Below, piece after piece: positions 11,152 to 20,831 of a stretch of DNA of 64,000 bases; positions within the stretch are counted from its first letter, which is position 1; each line of letters begins with the position of its first letter. Where the stretch lies: the NCBI GenBank assembly GCA_002110485.1, contig MOWL01000047.1, positions 558,001 through 622,000 on the forward strand, read 5' to 3'. Made by a program: the position numbers and the translations under genes. The stretch comes from Emergomyces orientalis. Taxonomy: Eukaryota; Ascomycota; Eurotiomycetes; Onygenales; Ajellomycetaceae. The notes beneath the pieces were generated by a model. That model was not told the origin of the DNA. It searched no databases and saw only the letters and a program-made list of their open reading frames with translations.

Positions 11152-14118
11152 ATGGATGGGCAGGTGGTAGCTACGACTGATATGATTTCTCTCAACATTT
11201 TGTCTTTTCTGCTTTTGTTGAGCATTCTTTTCAATAGTGTTCATTTGTGGAAGCCTCTGATTGGCCGATATGGCCGATATCGACAGTGGATAATGAAGGA
11301 TGCGAGCGAACGCCCCACTGATAAGCTCAATTTGAATACCCATACCCCTATTCAACAAATGAAAGAAGAGAGAAATGTTGAGAAAAGTGATAAGAAAAAA
11401 GACCTTCAGCAAAAAGATCTAAAGTGGATGTTGAAATTCCTTCTCTTTCTTGAGGATTTGAGATTTGAATATAAAAAGGATATTGATATTGATAGTATTG
11501 TTGAACTCTTTCTCTTATGTGAACAGAAGTCTTTTGTGCGTTCCTTTCTTTCTCAATATATGTCTTCCAAGCATTCTCGGTCGGATTCTATTGCCCATCG
11601 TCAAACTCAGTCAGGAAAGGTCTCTGCAGCGCCCCCGAAAATAGAAGTTAGCAAAGAGAAGACAGAAGCTAGCAAAGAAAAGATGACTACACCCACTACT
11701 ACCTCGTCCGGTCAGCCGACTCCCAATAGTGGACTGCCATATCAACGTCTTGTCATGCCGATGCCGATTCCTGGAGCACCTGGAGCCCCATTCTTTGATG
11801 GGAGAAACATTACTGCTTTTGTTGATCGATATGAGGCAATGTGCACCTTGCATTTCGTTGCAGGAATCGATGCTCTGGCGGTATTACGGAACTATTGTAC
11901 CATGGAACTGCAGGGCCATATCGATCAGCTTGTCTTGGATCATAAGACATGGGAAATGGTTAAAAAGCAGTTGCTTGCCGATTTCTGGCGCGAAGATGCT
12001 CACCAACAGATGTATAATCAATCTTACCTCCATGCATTGTGCAACAAAACCCATTCTACCAGCCAGGAGATCCTCGTCTACTGCCGTCAATTCCGCGCAG
12101 TTGCGATGCCTCTCATTTGCAAGAATGAATTGCAACAATCTCTTGCTTGTATCTGGTTTCTTCAAGGACTTTCAGAAGGTATTCGTGAAAAAGCTTTCCG
12201 CACTGCTGGATTTGATAAGGTTAGTCAATCTGGATGGGAACTGCCGAAGATCTGCGATGCTGTGTCTCAAATGCAGAAGACAAAGGAAGAGATTGCACGA
12301 GTTCTGGCACCTGATGTTTTCCCCAACTCTATTCCATCGATGCAGCCGTCTGCTCAGCCCGTGTTTAATCCGCCCACATTGAATGTGCCTGTGCCGACCG
12401 CTTCGGCGATGCCTGCTCCGGATGCGAAAACACAGAATCCGAGTGATAACATTCTTGAGAACCTTGTCAACCGAATGGACGCGTTATCTCTGGCGATCGC
12501 TGGCATTCAAAACCAGGGAAACATGCAGCAAAATGTGGCTGCTCCAAAGGTTCTTCTTACTCGAGGACGTGATCCTGCATTGGATTTGCCAAATGTGTCT
12601 TACTATGGAACTCAACGTGGACCTGGAGGCCCGTCTCGATCTCGATCTGGAAGCTTTGTTCAATACGATCGACCGCCGATGTCATGCTGGGGTTGCGGAG
12701 ATTCAAACCATATGCTTCCAAATTGCTTAGCAATCGGCCGGCTCATCGATCAGGGCAAGATTCATCGGAATATGATTGGAGAATACTATGAGGGTAATGT
12801 GATGAGAAAAGGCCCGAAGATTGCTGTCAACCGACTTGAGCCCCATATTGTTACAATTGAACGACTTTTGAAGCAAATGGCTGCACCGCCGACTGTCCCA
12901 ACCGCGGATAAACTTCGGAATGATGGTAGTATCCGGGTATTTCCTGACGGATCCCCGATGCCATCGGTGAATGCCGTAAGCATATGTGATATTGGATTTG
13001 ATAGTGGCCCTGAGGAAGGTGATATGACCGATAGTGAGATGGAGGAGATTGTTAGTGTAATGGCTGCTTCCACTTCTACTGAGAAGGATAAGGCCTCTTC
13101 TATGAATAAAAATCAAGCAACGCTTTCCGGACGAATTGAGAAGGAGAAGAGACTGCCAACAACACATTCTCGGCGCAATGGCAGGTATTCAGATGGGAAA
13201 TCAGTTTCTTTTGCTCAAGATGTGATCTCTGCTTCACAGGAAGATGATGAGGATGATAATTCTCAACCTCTCCATGATGAACAGCTTCAGGGCGGAAGTC
13301 CAAAGCTCGGAGACGGTGGAATTGTCCCAGATTCAGAAATGGCAGATGCTCCGCAGATTCAGAAGAAAACTGTTCTCTGCAGGCCTCGGAAACTCAAAGG
13401 GCCAAAGCTTTCTGCAGAAATGAAGAATAAAGACAATATGGCGATCGCGACGCGGCGAATATTTGAGAAGATCATGCGCCAAGAAATCGGCGGAATTCAG
13501 ATTAAAGATCTCATGGCATGCTCCACCCAACTCCAGCACATGTTCTTTCAAAATCTTCCCATCGAAGTTCAACAGCATATGATTCGGGATGATGCAGCCA
13601 CCGTTGCCCTGGTTCAACCTGGCACTTCTGTTGCTGAGTATAATCCTCGTTGGAATCTCGTTTCGGTTGGACACATCAAGTTCACTGTCGGAATTGGAAA
13701 GGGGGAAACTGAGGCGATATTTGATGGAGGTGCGGAAATTAACTGTCTTGTTGAAAGAACTGCGTTAGATCTCGGTCTCATCATTCAAAGGGATGCTGTC
13801 AAACCTATTCTTGGAGCTGGGGGTCAGCAGAGTGGTGTCATTGGAATCTGCAAGGATGTTCCTGTTCGCCTTGGATCTGTTATGGTGCCTCAGACATTCT
13901 TCATCATGGAACGCGGTTCTCATGATTGCATTCTCGGCCGACCATATGAAAACGCGACGCGTTTGGCAAGAACTACAGATAACAAAGGCGGTGTTCTTGT
14001 TCACGTTTTTGATCCGAAGGATGAGAAGAATCAGGTGTCTTTTCTTGGTTATTCTCCCGGCGACCATGGAGATCGAAAGTTAGATGATCTTTGTGGCAAA
14101 GTGCAGACTTTAAACTAG
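11152..14118 (+). CDS. Gypsy-1 ORF1: Gag with zinc knuckle and aspartic protease
   Basis: The first ATG (11152) gives 988 residues. Residues about 11-30 form a hydrophobic, membrane-segment-like stretch (MISLNILSFLLLLSILFNSV), unusual for a fungal Gag. A Gag core follows at about residues 210-420. The CCHC knuckle is C512-W-G-C515-x4-H520-x4-C525. A retropepsin-like domain near the C-terminus has its catalytic aspartate as D858-G-G-A, where DTG or DSG is usual, followed by the flap and a GRPY end. The frame stops with TAG at 14116-14118 directly after a frameshift heptamer, so the normal product is Gag-protease, with Gag-protease-Pol made as a minor product. The function is inferred from family knowledge and visible motifs. 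Confidence 0.9.
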   Translation: MDGQVVATTDMISLNILSFLLLLSILFNSVHLWKPLIGRYGRYRQWIMKDASERPTDKLNLNTHTPIQQMKEERNVEKSDKKKDLQQKDLKWMLKFLLFLEDLRFEYKKDIDIDSIVELFLLCEQKSFVRSFLSQYMSSKHSRSDSIAHRQTQSGKVSAAPPKIEVSKEKTEASKEKMTTPTTTSSGQPTPNSGLPYQRLVMPMPIPGAPGAPFFDGRNITAFVDRYEAMCTLHFVAGIDALAVLRNYCTMELQGHIDQLVLDHKTWEMVKKQLLADFWREDAHQQMYNQSYLHALCNKTHSTSQEILVYCRQFRAVAMPLICKNELQQSLACIWFLQGLSEGIREKAFRTAGFDKVSQSGWELPKICDAVSQMQKTKEEIARVLAPDVFPNSIPSMQPSAQPVFNPPTLNVPVPTASAMPAPDAKTQNPSDNILENLVNRMDALSLAIAGIQNQGNMQQNVAAPKVLLTRGRDPALDLPNVSYYGTQRGPGGPSRSRSGSFVQYDRPPMSCWGCGDSNHMLPNCLAIGRLIDQGKIHRNMIGEYYEGNVMRKGPKIAVNRLEPHIVTIERLLKQMAAPPTVPTADKLRNDGSIRVFPDGSPMPSVNAVSICDIGFDSGPEEGDMTDSEMEEIVSVMAASTSTEKDKASSMNKNQATLSGRIEKEKRLPTTHSRRNGRYSDGKSVSFAQDVISASQEDDEDDNSQPLHDEQLQGGSPKLGDGGIVPDSEMADAPQIQKKTVLCRPRKLKGPKLSAEMKNKDNMAIATRRIFEKIMRQEIGGIQIKDLMACSTQLQHMFFQNLPIEVQQHMIRDDAATVALVQPGTSVAEYNPRWNLVSVGHIKFTVGIGKGETEAIFDGGAEINCLVERTALDLGLIIQRDAVKPILGAGGQQSGVIGICKDVPVRLGSVMVPQTFFIMERGSHDCILGRPYENATRLARTTDNKGGVLVHVFDPKDEKNQVSFLGYSPGDHGDRKLDDLCGKVQTLN

Positions 14119-14185
14119 ATATGCTGAGTCTGATTGATCTTTGCGATGTTGAATGTGGTGGGCAAAGAAATGATATCAGATTCAG
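14109..14185 (+). promoter_or_regulatory. -1 ribosomal frameshift signal joining Gag and Pol
   Basis: The heptamer TTTAAAC (14109-14115) lies in the ORF1 frame as T TTA AAC, the X XXY YYZ form needed for -1 slippage, and is followed at once by the ORF1 stop TAG. After an 8-nt spacer, CTGAGTCTGAT (14124-14134) pairs with ATCAGATTCAG (14175-14185) with a single G-U pair. Inside it TCTTTGC (14138-14144) pairs with GCAAAGA (14162-14168). Slipping back one base enters the Pol frame exactly (TTT AAA CTA GAT ATG). An ATG at 14121 also allows reinitiation as an alternative. Confidence 0.88.
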
Positions 14186-17100
14186 CGATCGCGATGTGGA
14201 TAGCGGGGCAAATATTCTGCCGTGTTTTGAAAGCGGTGTGGGTGCGTCAGCCAATCAGACTTTTGGCGGCCCCGGGCCGCCAAAAGATTCAGCCAATCAG
14301 AGAACGCCGCCCCAAAACGCCCGAGAACCTCACAGGTTTTTCCCCGCCATCCTACATCAACAATTTTACCCGTCTACACATTCATCTTTTCCTTTCTCTA
14401 ATTATTCAATATCCGAATCACGCCGTGTTCGTGGTGTGCAGCTTCATGATTTGTCTTTATATGCTTCTTCACGATCTTCTCCTCGATCGCGCGGTCCAGT
14501 CGTTGCGACATTATACAAGCGAAAAGCCGATAAGATTCAACCTCTCGATGTGCCAACTACAGGTGGCGGGATTCCCGGCGGAACAGATAAGTGGAGAGAA
14601 ATTCGCCAACAATGGTTCAAAGACAATGTGATTCCGGAGCAGGATCCGCCTTCGCCCTACGATCATTTCATTACACCCCGTTTCTCCGATTGCCCGCGAG
14701 GTTCGCGACTCACAGAGGAAAGGATCAAGAATCTGCGGATCGGATCGATGCTCACCCCACAGGAACGCGAACTTTTGATTGAGATTCTGCTTAGAAGAGA
14801 AAAAGCCCTCGCGTGGAGTTTTAAGGATTGCGGAACGCTTGCAAAAGAAGTCTCTCCACCTGTCAAGATTCGCGTTGCTCCGCATAAAGCATGGCAAGCG
14901 GCAGGATTTCCTATTCCTCGAAAGCTCGTCCCTACAATCATCAATATGCTTCGCGAACGCGTTGATTCTGGAGTTTATGAACATTGCCATGGTCCGTATC
15001 GAAATAAGTGGTTCCTCGTCAAGAAGAAAGAAGCTGGGAAATATCGCATTGTCAACGCGTGCATGGACATGAACGCTGTCACTATTCGCGATGCGTATAT
15101 TCCACCTAGTGCGGACGCGTTTGCTGAGGATTTCGCGGGAATGAAGATAACGAGCATGATGGATTTCTTTTCTGGATATGATCAAGTTCCTTTACACGAA
15201 GACAGCCGAGATATGACAGCTTTCCTTACCCCGATCGGGTTGCTTCGTCAGACAGCACTGCCACAAGGCGCGACGAATTCTATTGCGCAGTTCTGCCGAA
15301 TCATGGCACGCATTCTTCGATCGAACATACCGCATCAAGCAGACAATTTTATGGATGATATTGGTGTGAAAGGCCCGCGGACGCGTTACAATGATGAAGA
15401 AGTGATGCCAGGTATTCGGAAATTTGTCCTGGAGCATCTGCAAAACTTAGATGCCACCCTCATCAGCATAGAACTCGCGGACACGTGTATCCAGGTTGGA
15501 AAGTCAGAATTCGCCTGCTCCGGTATGGTTCTAGTCGGATATGTTGTGGATGCTGACGGCAGGCGCCCCGAAGCTGCGAAAATCGTCAAAATCGTTGAGT
15601 GGCCGGATCCGACAGATGTCACGGGTGCCCGAGCTTTCTTAGGTGTTTGCGTTTACTATAGAATATGGATTCCGAATTTCGCTATCATTTCTATACCTAT
15701 CTATATTCTATTCAAGAAGAACATTCCTTTTACCTGGGGTCTTGAACAAGTGAATGCAATGGCAATTTTGAAGAATGCCCTGACAACTGCCCCTGCACTT
15801 TGCTGCATTGATTATTCTGAAGATGCCGGTGATATCGTGATGGCCACGGATGCCTGTCTTGAAGGATGGGGTGGAACGCTCAGCCAACGGGATAAATTGA
15901 ATGGAAAGCTACACCCTTGCCGATATGAGAGCGGAATCTGGAGCCCCGCCGAAGCAAAATATGATGCAGGAAAGCGAGAATGCCGCGCTGTGCTCAAGAT
16001 GCTAAAGAAATGCCGTTATTACCTGTATGGCGTTCACTTTATTCTGGAAACCGACGCGAAGACTCTAGTGGCACAGCTCAATCGATCTGCCACTGACCTG
16101 CCTGGTGCTCTCGTTACTGGCTGGCTTGCCTGGATTCGGATGTTTGATTTCGAAGTTCGACATGTGCCTGGTCGGAAGCATACTGCTGCAGATGGGCTAT
16201 CTCGTCGACCTCCTGCTGAGGGTGAGGTTCCTGAGGATCAAGATATCGATGATTTCATAGATGCAGAACTCAACTATATTAGTGTTGCATCTTTGACGGT
16301 TCCTGATTTCGATGTCAGCGGCGTGGATGCTTCCGAGTCATCGGGTGTGCGTGTTCTTTCGCCTGATTATTCTGATCGCAGCGAATCAATTGCGAGGTTT
16401 CTCACCACCATGAAGCGGCCGGATGATATACCACGTTCCGTCTTTTCTAAATGGCGCAAGCATGCACTTCGATATATCGTCCAAGGTCAACATCTATTCC
16501 GACGATCAGGCAAGGGAATTCCTCTGAGACGCGTGGTTGATAACTCATCTGAGCAAAAGGATATCGTTGCTCGGATGCATGATGAATCTGGTCATAAGGG
16601 CCGCGAGGCCACAAACCACAAGATCACGCAGCGATATTGGTGGGAAGGTATCTGGAAAGCCGTCAAGAATTATTGCAAAAGCTGCACAGTGTGCCAGCTG
16701 AGGGATGGCGCTCGCTTGGAAGAACCACTATATCCAACAAGCCGCAATTATCTATGGGACAAGTGGTGTATCGATGTTGTCAAGTTTCCGAAGAACCGAG
16801 GCAAGCGATGTGCTGTTATTGCTCGGAATGATCTCACTGGCTGGGTGGAAGGCCGCCCTCTCGCTCGTGGAACAGCTGAGAACGTGGCGCAATTCATCTA
16901 TGAGAATATCATTTGCCGACACGGCTGCTTTCGGGAATTAGTGTGTGATGGCGGGCCGGAGAATCAAAAATGGACTAAGATTCTCACCGCCAAATATCGT
17001 GTTAATCAAATAACCATCTCACCATACAATGCGAAGGCTAATGGCATGGTCGAACGCGGTCACCGCCCGATATCCGATGCGCTTTCAAAGCTAGCTGCAG

Positions 17101-17780
17101 ATGGAAGAAGCTGGGTTAATCATTTCCATTCTGCGCTATGGGCAGATCGCGTCACCATTCGGCAATCTACTGGTGAAACCCCGTTCCGCCTGCAATATGG
17201 CTACGATGCTATCCTTCCAATAGAGCTTGACGTTCCAACTTGGCAAACACTTCCCTGGCAGACAGTGCAATCCCGTGCTGATTTGATATATATGCGTATT
17301 CGACAATTGGAAAAGAGAGATGAAGATCTGGAGGAGGCCGCTCATCACCTGCGCCGTGCGAGAGAGAAGAACCGAGATCTATTTGATGAAACTAAGCAAT
17401 TAGTCCGAGAACCATTGCAGATAAGTGATTTGGTGCTTTTGCATGATACCAAGCTAGAAACGTCCTATTCTGCCAAGCTCAACTTCCGATGGCTGGGCCC
17501 GTATCGAATCCGAGAAGCAAACCATGAGAAAGGGACCTATCATCTGGAAGAGCTGGATGGTTCGCCGTTTCGAAATACTACTGCAGGTAATAGGTTAAAA
17601 AGGTTCTATCTCCGAGACAATCAAATGCCGGTTGCAGAGAATAATATCAATGAAGCAAATGATATTGAAGAGGAAGAGGTGGATATGCAAGATACTGATA
17701 AGAAGAATTCTTTGAGGGGGGGTCAGGATGACTTGCAGTCATGGATCCCTCATGGTAAGGAGTTTGCAGTCATTATCTGA
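14121..17780 (+). CDS. Gypsy-1 ORF2: Pol (reverse transcriptase, RNase H, integrase)
   Basis: From the ATG at 14121 the frame has 1219 residues, but it is probably translated as a -1 fusion to Gag. The first 130 or so residues look unconstrained and hold a DNA palindrome. The RT shows VNACMDMN, LPQGATNS and the catalytic F410-M411-D412-D413 (FMDD in place of YLDD). The RNase H begins near residue 570 (MATDACLEGWGG, ECRAV, ETDAKTL). The integrase has the HHCC zinc domain (MHDESGHKG...CKSCTVC) and a DDE core (WCIDVVKF, VCDGGPENQ, NGMVERGH). The C-terminus has the GPY-like LGPYRIREA segment and no chromodomain. There are no internal stops. Confidence 0.93.
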   Translation: MLSLIDLCDVECGGQRNDIRFSDRDVDSGANILPCFESGVGASANQTFGGPGPPKDSANQRTPPQNAREPHRFFPAILHQQFYPSTHSSFPFSNYSISESRRVRGVQLHDLSLYASSRSSPRSRGPVVATLYKRKADKIQPLDVPTTGGGIPGGTDKWREIRQQWFKDNVIPEQDPPSPYDHFITPRFSDCPRGSRLTEERIKNLRIGSMLTPQERELLIEILLRREKALAWSFKDCGTLAKEVSPPVKIRVAPHKAWQAAGFPIPRKLVPTIINMLRERVDSGVYEHCHGPYRNKWFLVKKKEAGKYRIVNACMDMNAVTIRDAYIPPSADAFAEDFAGMKITSMMDFFSGYDQVPLHEDSRDMTAFLTPIGLLRQTALPQGATNSIAQFCRIMARILRSNIPHQADNFMDDIGVKGPRTRYNDEEVMPGIRKFVLEHLQNLDATLISIELADTCIQVGKSEFACSGMVLVGYVVDADGRRPEAAKIVKIVEWPDPTDVTGARAFLGVCVYYRIWIPNFAIISIPIYILFKKNIPFTWGLEQVNAMAILKNALTTAPALCCIDYSEDAGDIVMATDACLEGWGGTLSQRDKLNGKLHPCRYESGIWSPAEAKYDAGKRECRAVLKMLKKCRYYLYGVHFILETDAKTLVAQLNRSATDLPGALVTGWLAWIRMFDFEVRHVPGRKHTAADGLSRRPPAEGEVPEDQDIDDFIDAELNYISVASLTVPDFDVSGVDASESSGVRVLSPDYSDRSESIARFLTTMKRPDDIPRSVFSKWRKHALRYIVQGQHLFRRSGKGIPLRRVVDNSSEQKDIVARMHDESGHKGREATNHKITQRYWWEGIWKAVKNYCKSCTVCQLRDGARLEEPLYPTSRNYLWDKWCIDVVKFPKNRGKRCAVIARNDLTGWVEGRPLARGTAENVAQFIYENIICRHGCFRELVCDGGPENQKWTKILTAKYRVNQITISPYNAKANGMVERGHRPISDALSKLAADGRSWVNHFHSALWADRVTIRQSTGETPFRLQYGYDAILPIELDVPTWQTLPWQTVQSRADLIYMRIRQLEKRDEDLEEAAHHLRRAREKNRDLFDETKQLVREPLQISDLVLLHDTKLETSYSAKLNFRWLGPYRIREANHEKGTYHLEELDGSPFRNTTAGNRLKRFYLRDNQMPVAENNINEANDIEEEEVDMQDTDKKNSLRGGQDDLQSWIPHGKEFAVII
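14260..14286 (+). repeat. Perfect 27-bp palindrome inside ORF2
   Basis: The arms CTTTTGGCGGCCC (14260-14272) and GGGCCGCCAAAAG (14274-14286) flank a single central C. On each side lies an AGCCAATCAG direct repeat (a CCAAT-like box). A related version occurs at 20842-20893. Confidence 0.85.
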
Positions 17781-18200
17781 CTGCTGTTTTTCTTTGTATA
17801 ATGATTTCCTTGTTGTTGTTTTCTTCATTCAAGTTGCTGTTTTCTTAGTCTCTATTTTTCATGATTCTGCTTCTTTCTTGCATGTTTTTCATGCATCATA
17901 TCAGTTCCTTCTAATTTTAATCTCTTGATATTGTCTTTTCTTTGTTTTGTTTACTTTCTCTTTGATATTCAATTCTCTGGGTCAGATTGAAGCTGGCAGT
18001 GAATTTTATGAACTGCTGTCACTCTCGCTGCATGTTGACTGCTTTTCACATTATCTTCCAAAATTCACCTTGAGGAAGTATTATATTATTGACCTGCTCT
18101 GCCCAGATAATCATTTTTCTTTTTCAAATTGGCATTCAAGTCTCTTTTTCTATTTTTAATTCATTGATTTTTCCCTATATTTCCTTATTTCATTACAAAG
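17781..18200 (+). other. T-rich spacer between Pol and ORF3
   Basis: This 420-bp stretch has no convincing gene. It is T-rich on the plus strand and ends directly before the ORF3 ATG, so it may carry a promoter or leader for a separate ORF3 transcript. I see no clear splice acceptor that would decide between a subgenomic promoter and splicing. Confidence 0.5.
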
Positions 18201-20831
18201 ATGTCGAACCCCTCTAGCCAACACACTCTGGTACCGAGACCAGCGAGCCAGCTCGCTCTTGTGACATATGATAACCATGTTTTTCATACGGCGATGGAGC
18301 TGCAAGCTTATGTCAATTCTCTGGGTCAGAATCCGCAGGTTCGCTACCAAGCACAATGTGAGATCGGTAATCTACTCATGGGGCGCCATGAGGCGGCTCA
18401 AGATGAGGTTGCCGCATTCTATGAGTGGATGAGAAATGATGGATCCTGGCGCCAGGTGGTGGCCCAGCAAGCATTTGATAACCAGACGGCGGAGCTTCAA
18501 CGAGTTGCTGCTCAGGTAGCTGAACGGCGCGATCGCTGCGCCATAGCATATACTACATGCACCAGGATGTGGGGAAAAGTTCGCGTGGATTCGTTCTGGC
18601 ATATCATGACTTCAGAGCGGATGCAACGCGCCTGTCAAACCCTGGCCCTACATCACGAATATGCTTCTGCAATCGGCCGGATCAATCAAGCAATGTGGGC
18701 TCGCATCACTCAGCCACCTCGACGAGGAGTTAAGCGATATAAGACGATCATGTTGGCAGATATCGAAGCAGCGGCCGATTCCAATTTTATTGGCCAAGAG
18801 ATCACACAAGGAAATCTTCAAGCTGCAGGTCTTATCTTTGGTCCTGGCGGAATTCTCACTGAAGATTCTATGACAGTTGCTTCACCCCAGCCTCAAGAAC
18901 GTGTCCTATCCCCTCCCGATCAACATATGACTGGCCAGTCTCCTCTACCTTCTCCCCGTGTGTTGAACGTGATACGCCCCAGTGCACCCTCGCTTGGATC
19001 TCCTCAAGGTTCTATACATAGTCCTCCTGTGCGTACTTCTCGCCGCGTCTCCGGCCAATCCTTGCTTTCGGACGTCAGCAGCCTGTCTGCAGCCTTGTCA
19101 GACACCCATCTTGCTGAACTTCTCAGCCCTGACCAAGTTGCGGAATTTGAGAATATGGGGGTTGATCAAGATAGCCCTGCTTTGGTAGAGGCAACTGACA
19201 AGCAGCATACAACAGTGAACAGAGGATGCCGGTGTTCTCCCTATGTCCCTGTGGATGTGAAAGCGCAGCTTAGAGATGCAAAGAAGATAGAAGAATGTCA
19301 GCTGGTGCATCTTCTGGACAAGATAGCCAGGCTTCCGCGACAAGGCTTGACTATATGCTATCTGCATTCAGTAAATCTCGGCAGCAAGATTGGACTCCTT
19401 ACACGCGATCTTGACCATGCGGGGCTGATAAAGAGAATCGGGCTTGTGGTGAATAATCGCCAGAATCTTGGGCGGATGCGAGCTGCTGATGACACATATC
19501 ATTTCTTCCGCCTTGATCGCCGACCTCCTCGCCCCGAAGATATGCTACAGGTATATCGAATGCGCCATAATCGCCTACCGCCGGTTACATCATCAAATTG
19601 GGAACAAACACTGGCCCGACTTGCTTTTCTTGATTTCAATTCCAGTGCAGCTTTTCAGCAATGGAAGAAGGATGGTTCCGTCATCCTGCCAATATTTAGA
19701 TGGATGAACGCGATGAAGGCGGCAGGGGTCAACAATAATTACAACACCCTGGCGAAGGTTGCCACAGTCGAATGGAGCATGTACAGGTTCCATCAGCGAA
19801 AAGATAAGAAGACCTGGGGGTGGCTCCGAACAATGTTGCACGGGATTGTTCAACAGATCGTCCGTCAAGATCCACTGTATTATGTGTGGTATGTTGCTCT
19901 CCGCCCCGATCATCGCACGCACCTGATTTCCTATCCCTATTATGCAAAATACGCCTTGTCTGGGGATAGCACTTACTTCCGCCATATTGATGTCAATATT
20001 AAACGCCTGGCGGAGGAAAATCATGGAGCGAATATGATTCAGGGATCAGTCTCTTTCAGCGACGAAGATGGGAGGAATTGCACCACCATAGTCCCGGGAA
20101 TGCATCAAAATATTCAAGAATGGAACAGACGTCTGCGTGCTCGCAATCTCCCGAATGGTGGAATTGTTCAAGAGGTGACATCTGAGATGCTCACCAACAA
20201 GGATCTCAACGACTTCAGAACGCAGTGGACGACTGTCCCATGCAAGCAAGGCGATGCTCGAATAACCATGCCGCATCTTCCTCATGGAAGCACCGGGCCT
20301 GCTACTAAGGAACGCAAGACAATGCTGCCGTGGTATGTTGGAATTCAGGATGACGGGCACTCTCTTGAAGTCCCTGAAAGCGGATCGTGGGAGCAGCTCT
20401 CCCGAGCACATCGCGATTTGGTTGCCGGGCCGTCAACACCCTCTGGCCTTTCGGTATTATATGGAAGTATTCCATATCGGTACCCTGCTGCTGTTCCAGT
20501 CACGGGTCTTGGAGCGATTTCGGATGCTCTGGTGGGTCGACGGAAGTGGGATGACCCTATGGTCAGGCACGAGCAAGATATTCTCTTCAACGGCAAGGGC
20601 AGTTCGCCGCAAGAATACATTGAGGAGTGGCGCAAGAGAGCGGTCACCGAAGGGATCCGGTGTTTCGAGATCATGATGGCTACAGAGGAGGAATTATTTG
20701 GAGAACGTAGCTGTTTCTATTGTCTGAAGAGGAACATCCCCCTCGCCTCAATTGAGGGAGATCGCGCTGTCGCCGAGGGCGAGGCTATGCAGATTCCGGT
20801 GCATGGCCGCGAGAATGCGCCCGCCGAATAG
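18201..20831 (+). CDS. Gypsy-1 ORF3: extra protein with a 2OG/Fe(II)-dioxygenase-like core
   Basis: An open frame of 876 residues lies where env-like genes of retroelements sit, but no signal peptide or membrane span is visible. Residues 1-230 are mostly helical-looking, and about 230-330 are Pro/Ser-rich and probably disordered. The C-terminal half contains H595-I-D597, then GSVSFSDED, then PGMH with H635, then arginines at 643, 644 and 646. This matches the HxD...PGxH...R arrangement of PhyH-type 2-oxoglutarate/Fe(II) dioxygenases, where HxD and the distal His bind iron and the Arg binds 2-oxoglutarate. The D-to-H spacing (38 residues) is shorter than in human PHYH. A late CFYC motif is present. 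Substrate is unknown. That it is a dioxygenase is inference from motifs. Confidence 0.75.
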   Translation: MSNPSSQHTLVPRPASQLALVTYDNHVFHTAMELQAYVNSLGQNPQVRYQAQCEIGNLLMGRHEAAQDEVAAFYEWMRNDGSWRQVVAQQAFDNQTAELQRVAAQVAERRDRCAIAYTTCTRMWGKVRVDSFWHIMTSERMQRACQTLALHHEYASAIGRINQAMWARITQPPRRGVKRYKTIMLADIEAAADSNFIGQEITQGNLQAAGLIFGPGGILTEDSMTVASPQPQERVLSPPDQHMTGQSPLPSPRVLNVIRPSAPSLGSPQGSIHSPPVRTSRRVSGQSLLSDVSSLSAALSDTHLAELLSPDQVAEFENMGVDQDSPALVEATDKQHTTVNRGCRCSPYVPVDVKAQLRDAKKIEECQLVHLLDKIARLPRQGLTICYLHSVNLGSKIGLLTRDLDHAGLIKRIGLVVNNRQNLGRMRAADDTYHFFRLDRRPPRPEDMLQVYRMRHNRLPPVTSSNWEQTLARLAFLDFNSSAAFQQWKKDGSVILPIFRWMNAMKAAGVNNNYNTLAKVATVEWSMYRFHQRKDKKTWGWLRTMLHGIVQQIVRQDPLYYVWYVALRPDHRTHLISYPYYAKYALSGDSTYFRHIDVNIKRLAEENHGANMIQGSVSFSDEDGRNCTTIVPGMHQNIQEWNRRLRARNLPNGGIVQEVTSEMLTNKDLNDFRTQWTTVPCKQGDARITMPHLPHGSTGPATKERKTMLPWYVGIQDDGHSLEVPESGSWEQLSRAHRDLVAGPSTPSGLSVLYGSIPYRYPAAVPVTGLGAISDALVGRRKWDDPMVRHEQDILFNGKGSSPQEYIEEWRKRAVTEGIRCFEIMMATEEELFGERSCFYCLKRNIPLASIEGDRAVAEGEAMQIPVHGRENAPAE

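Noticed and set aside
18201..20831. ORF3 as an envelope gene
   Set aside because: Its position is env-like, but there is no signal peptide, transmembrane segment or furin-type site.
18201..20831. ORF3 as a clear TET/JBP protein
   Set aside because: It has the HxD and distal His pattern, but the surrounding motifs look more like PhyH than TET/JBP; family kept open.
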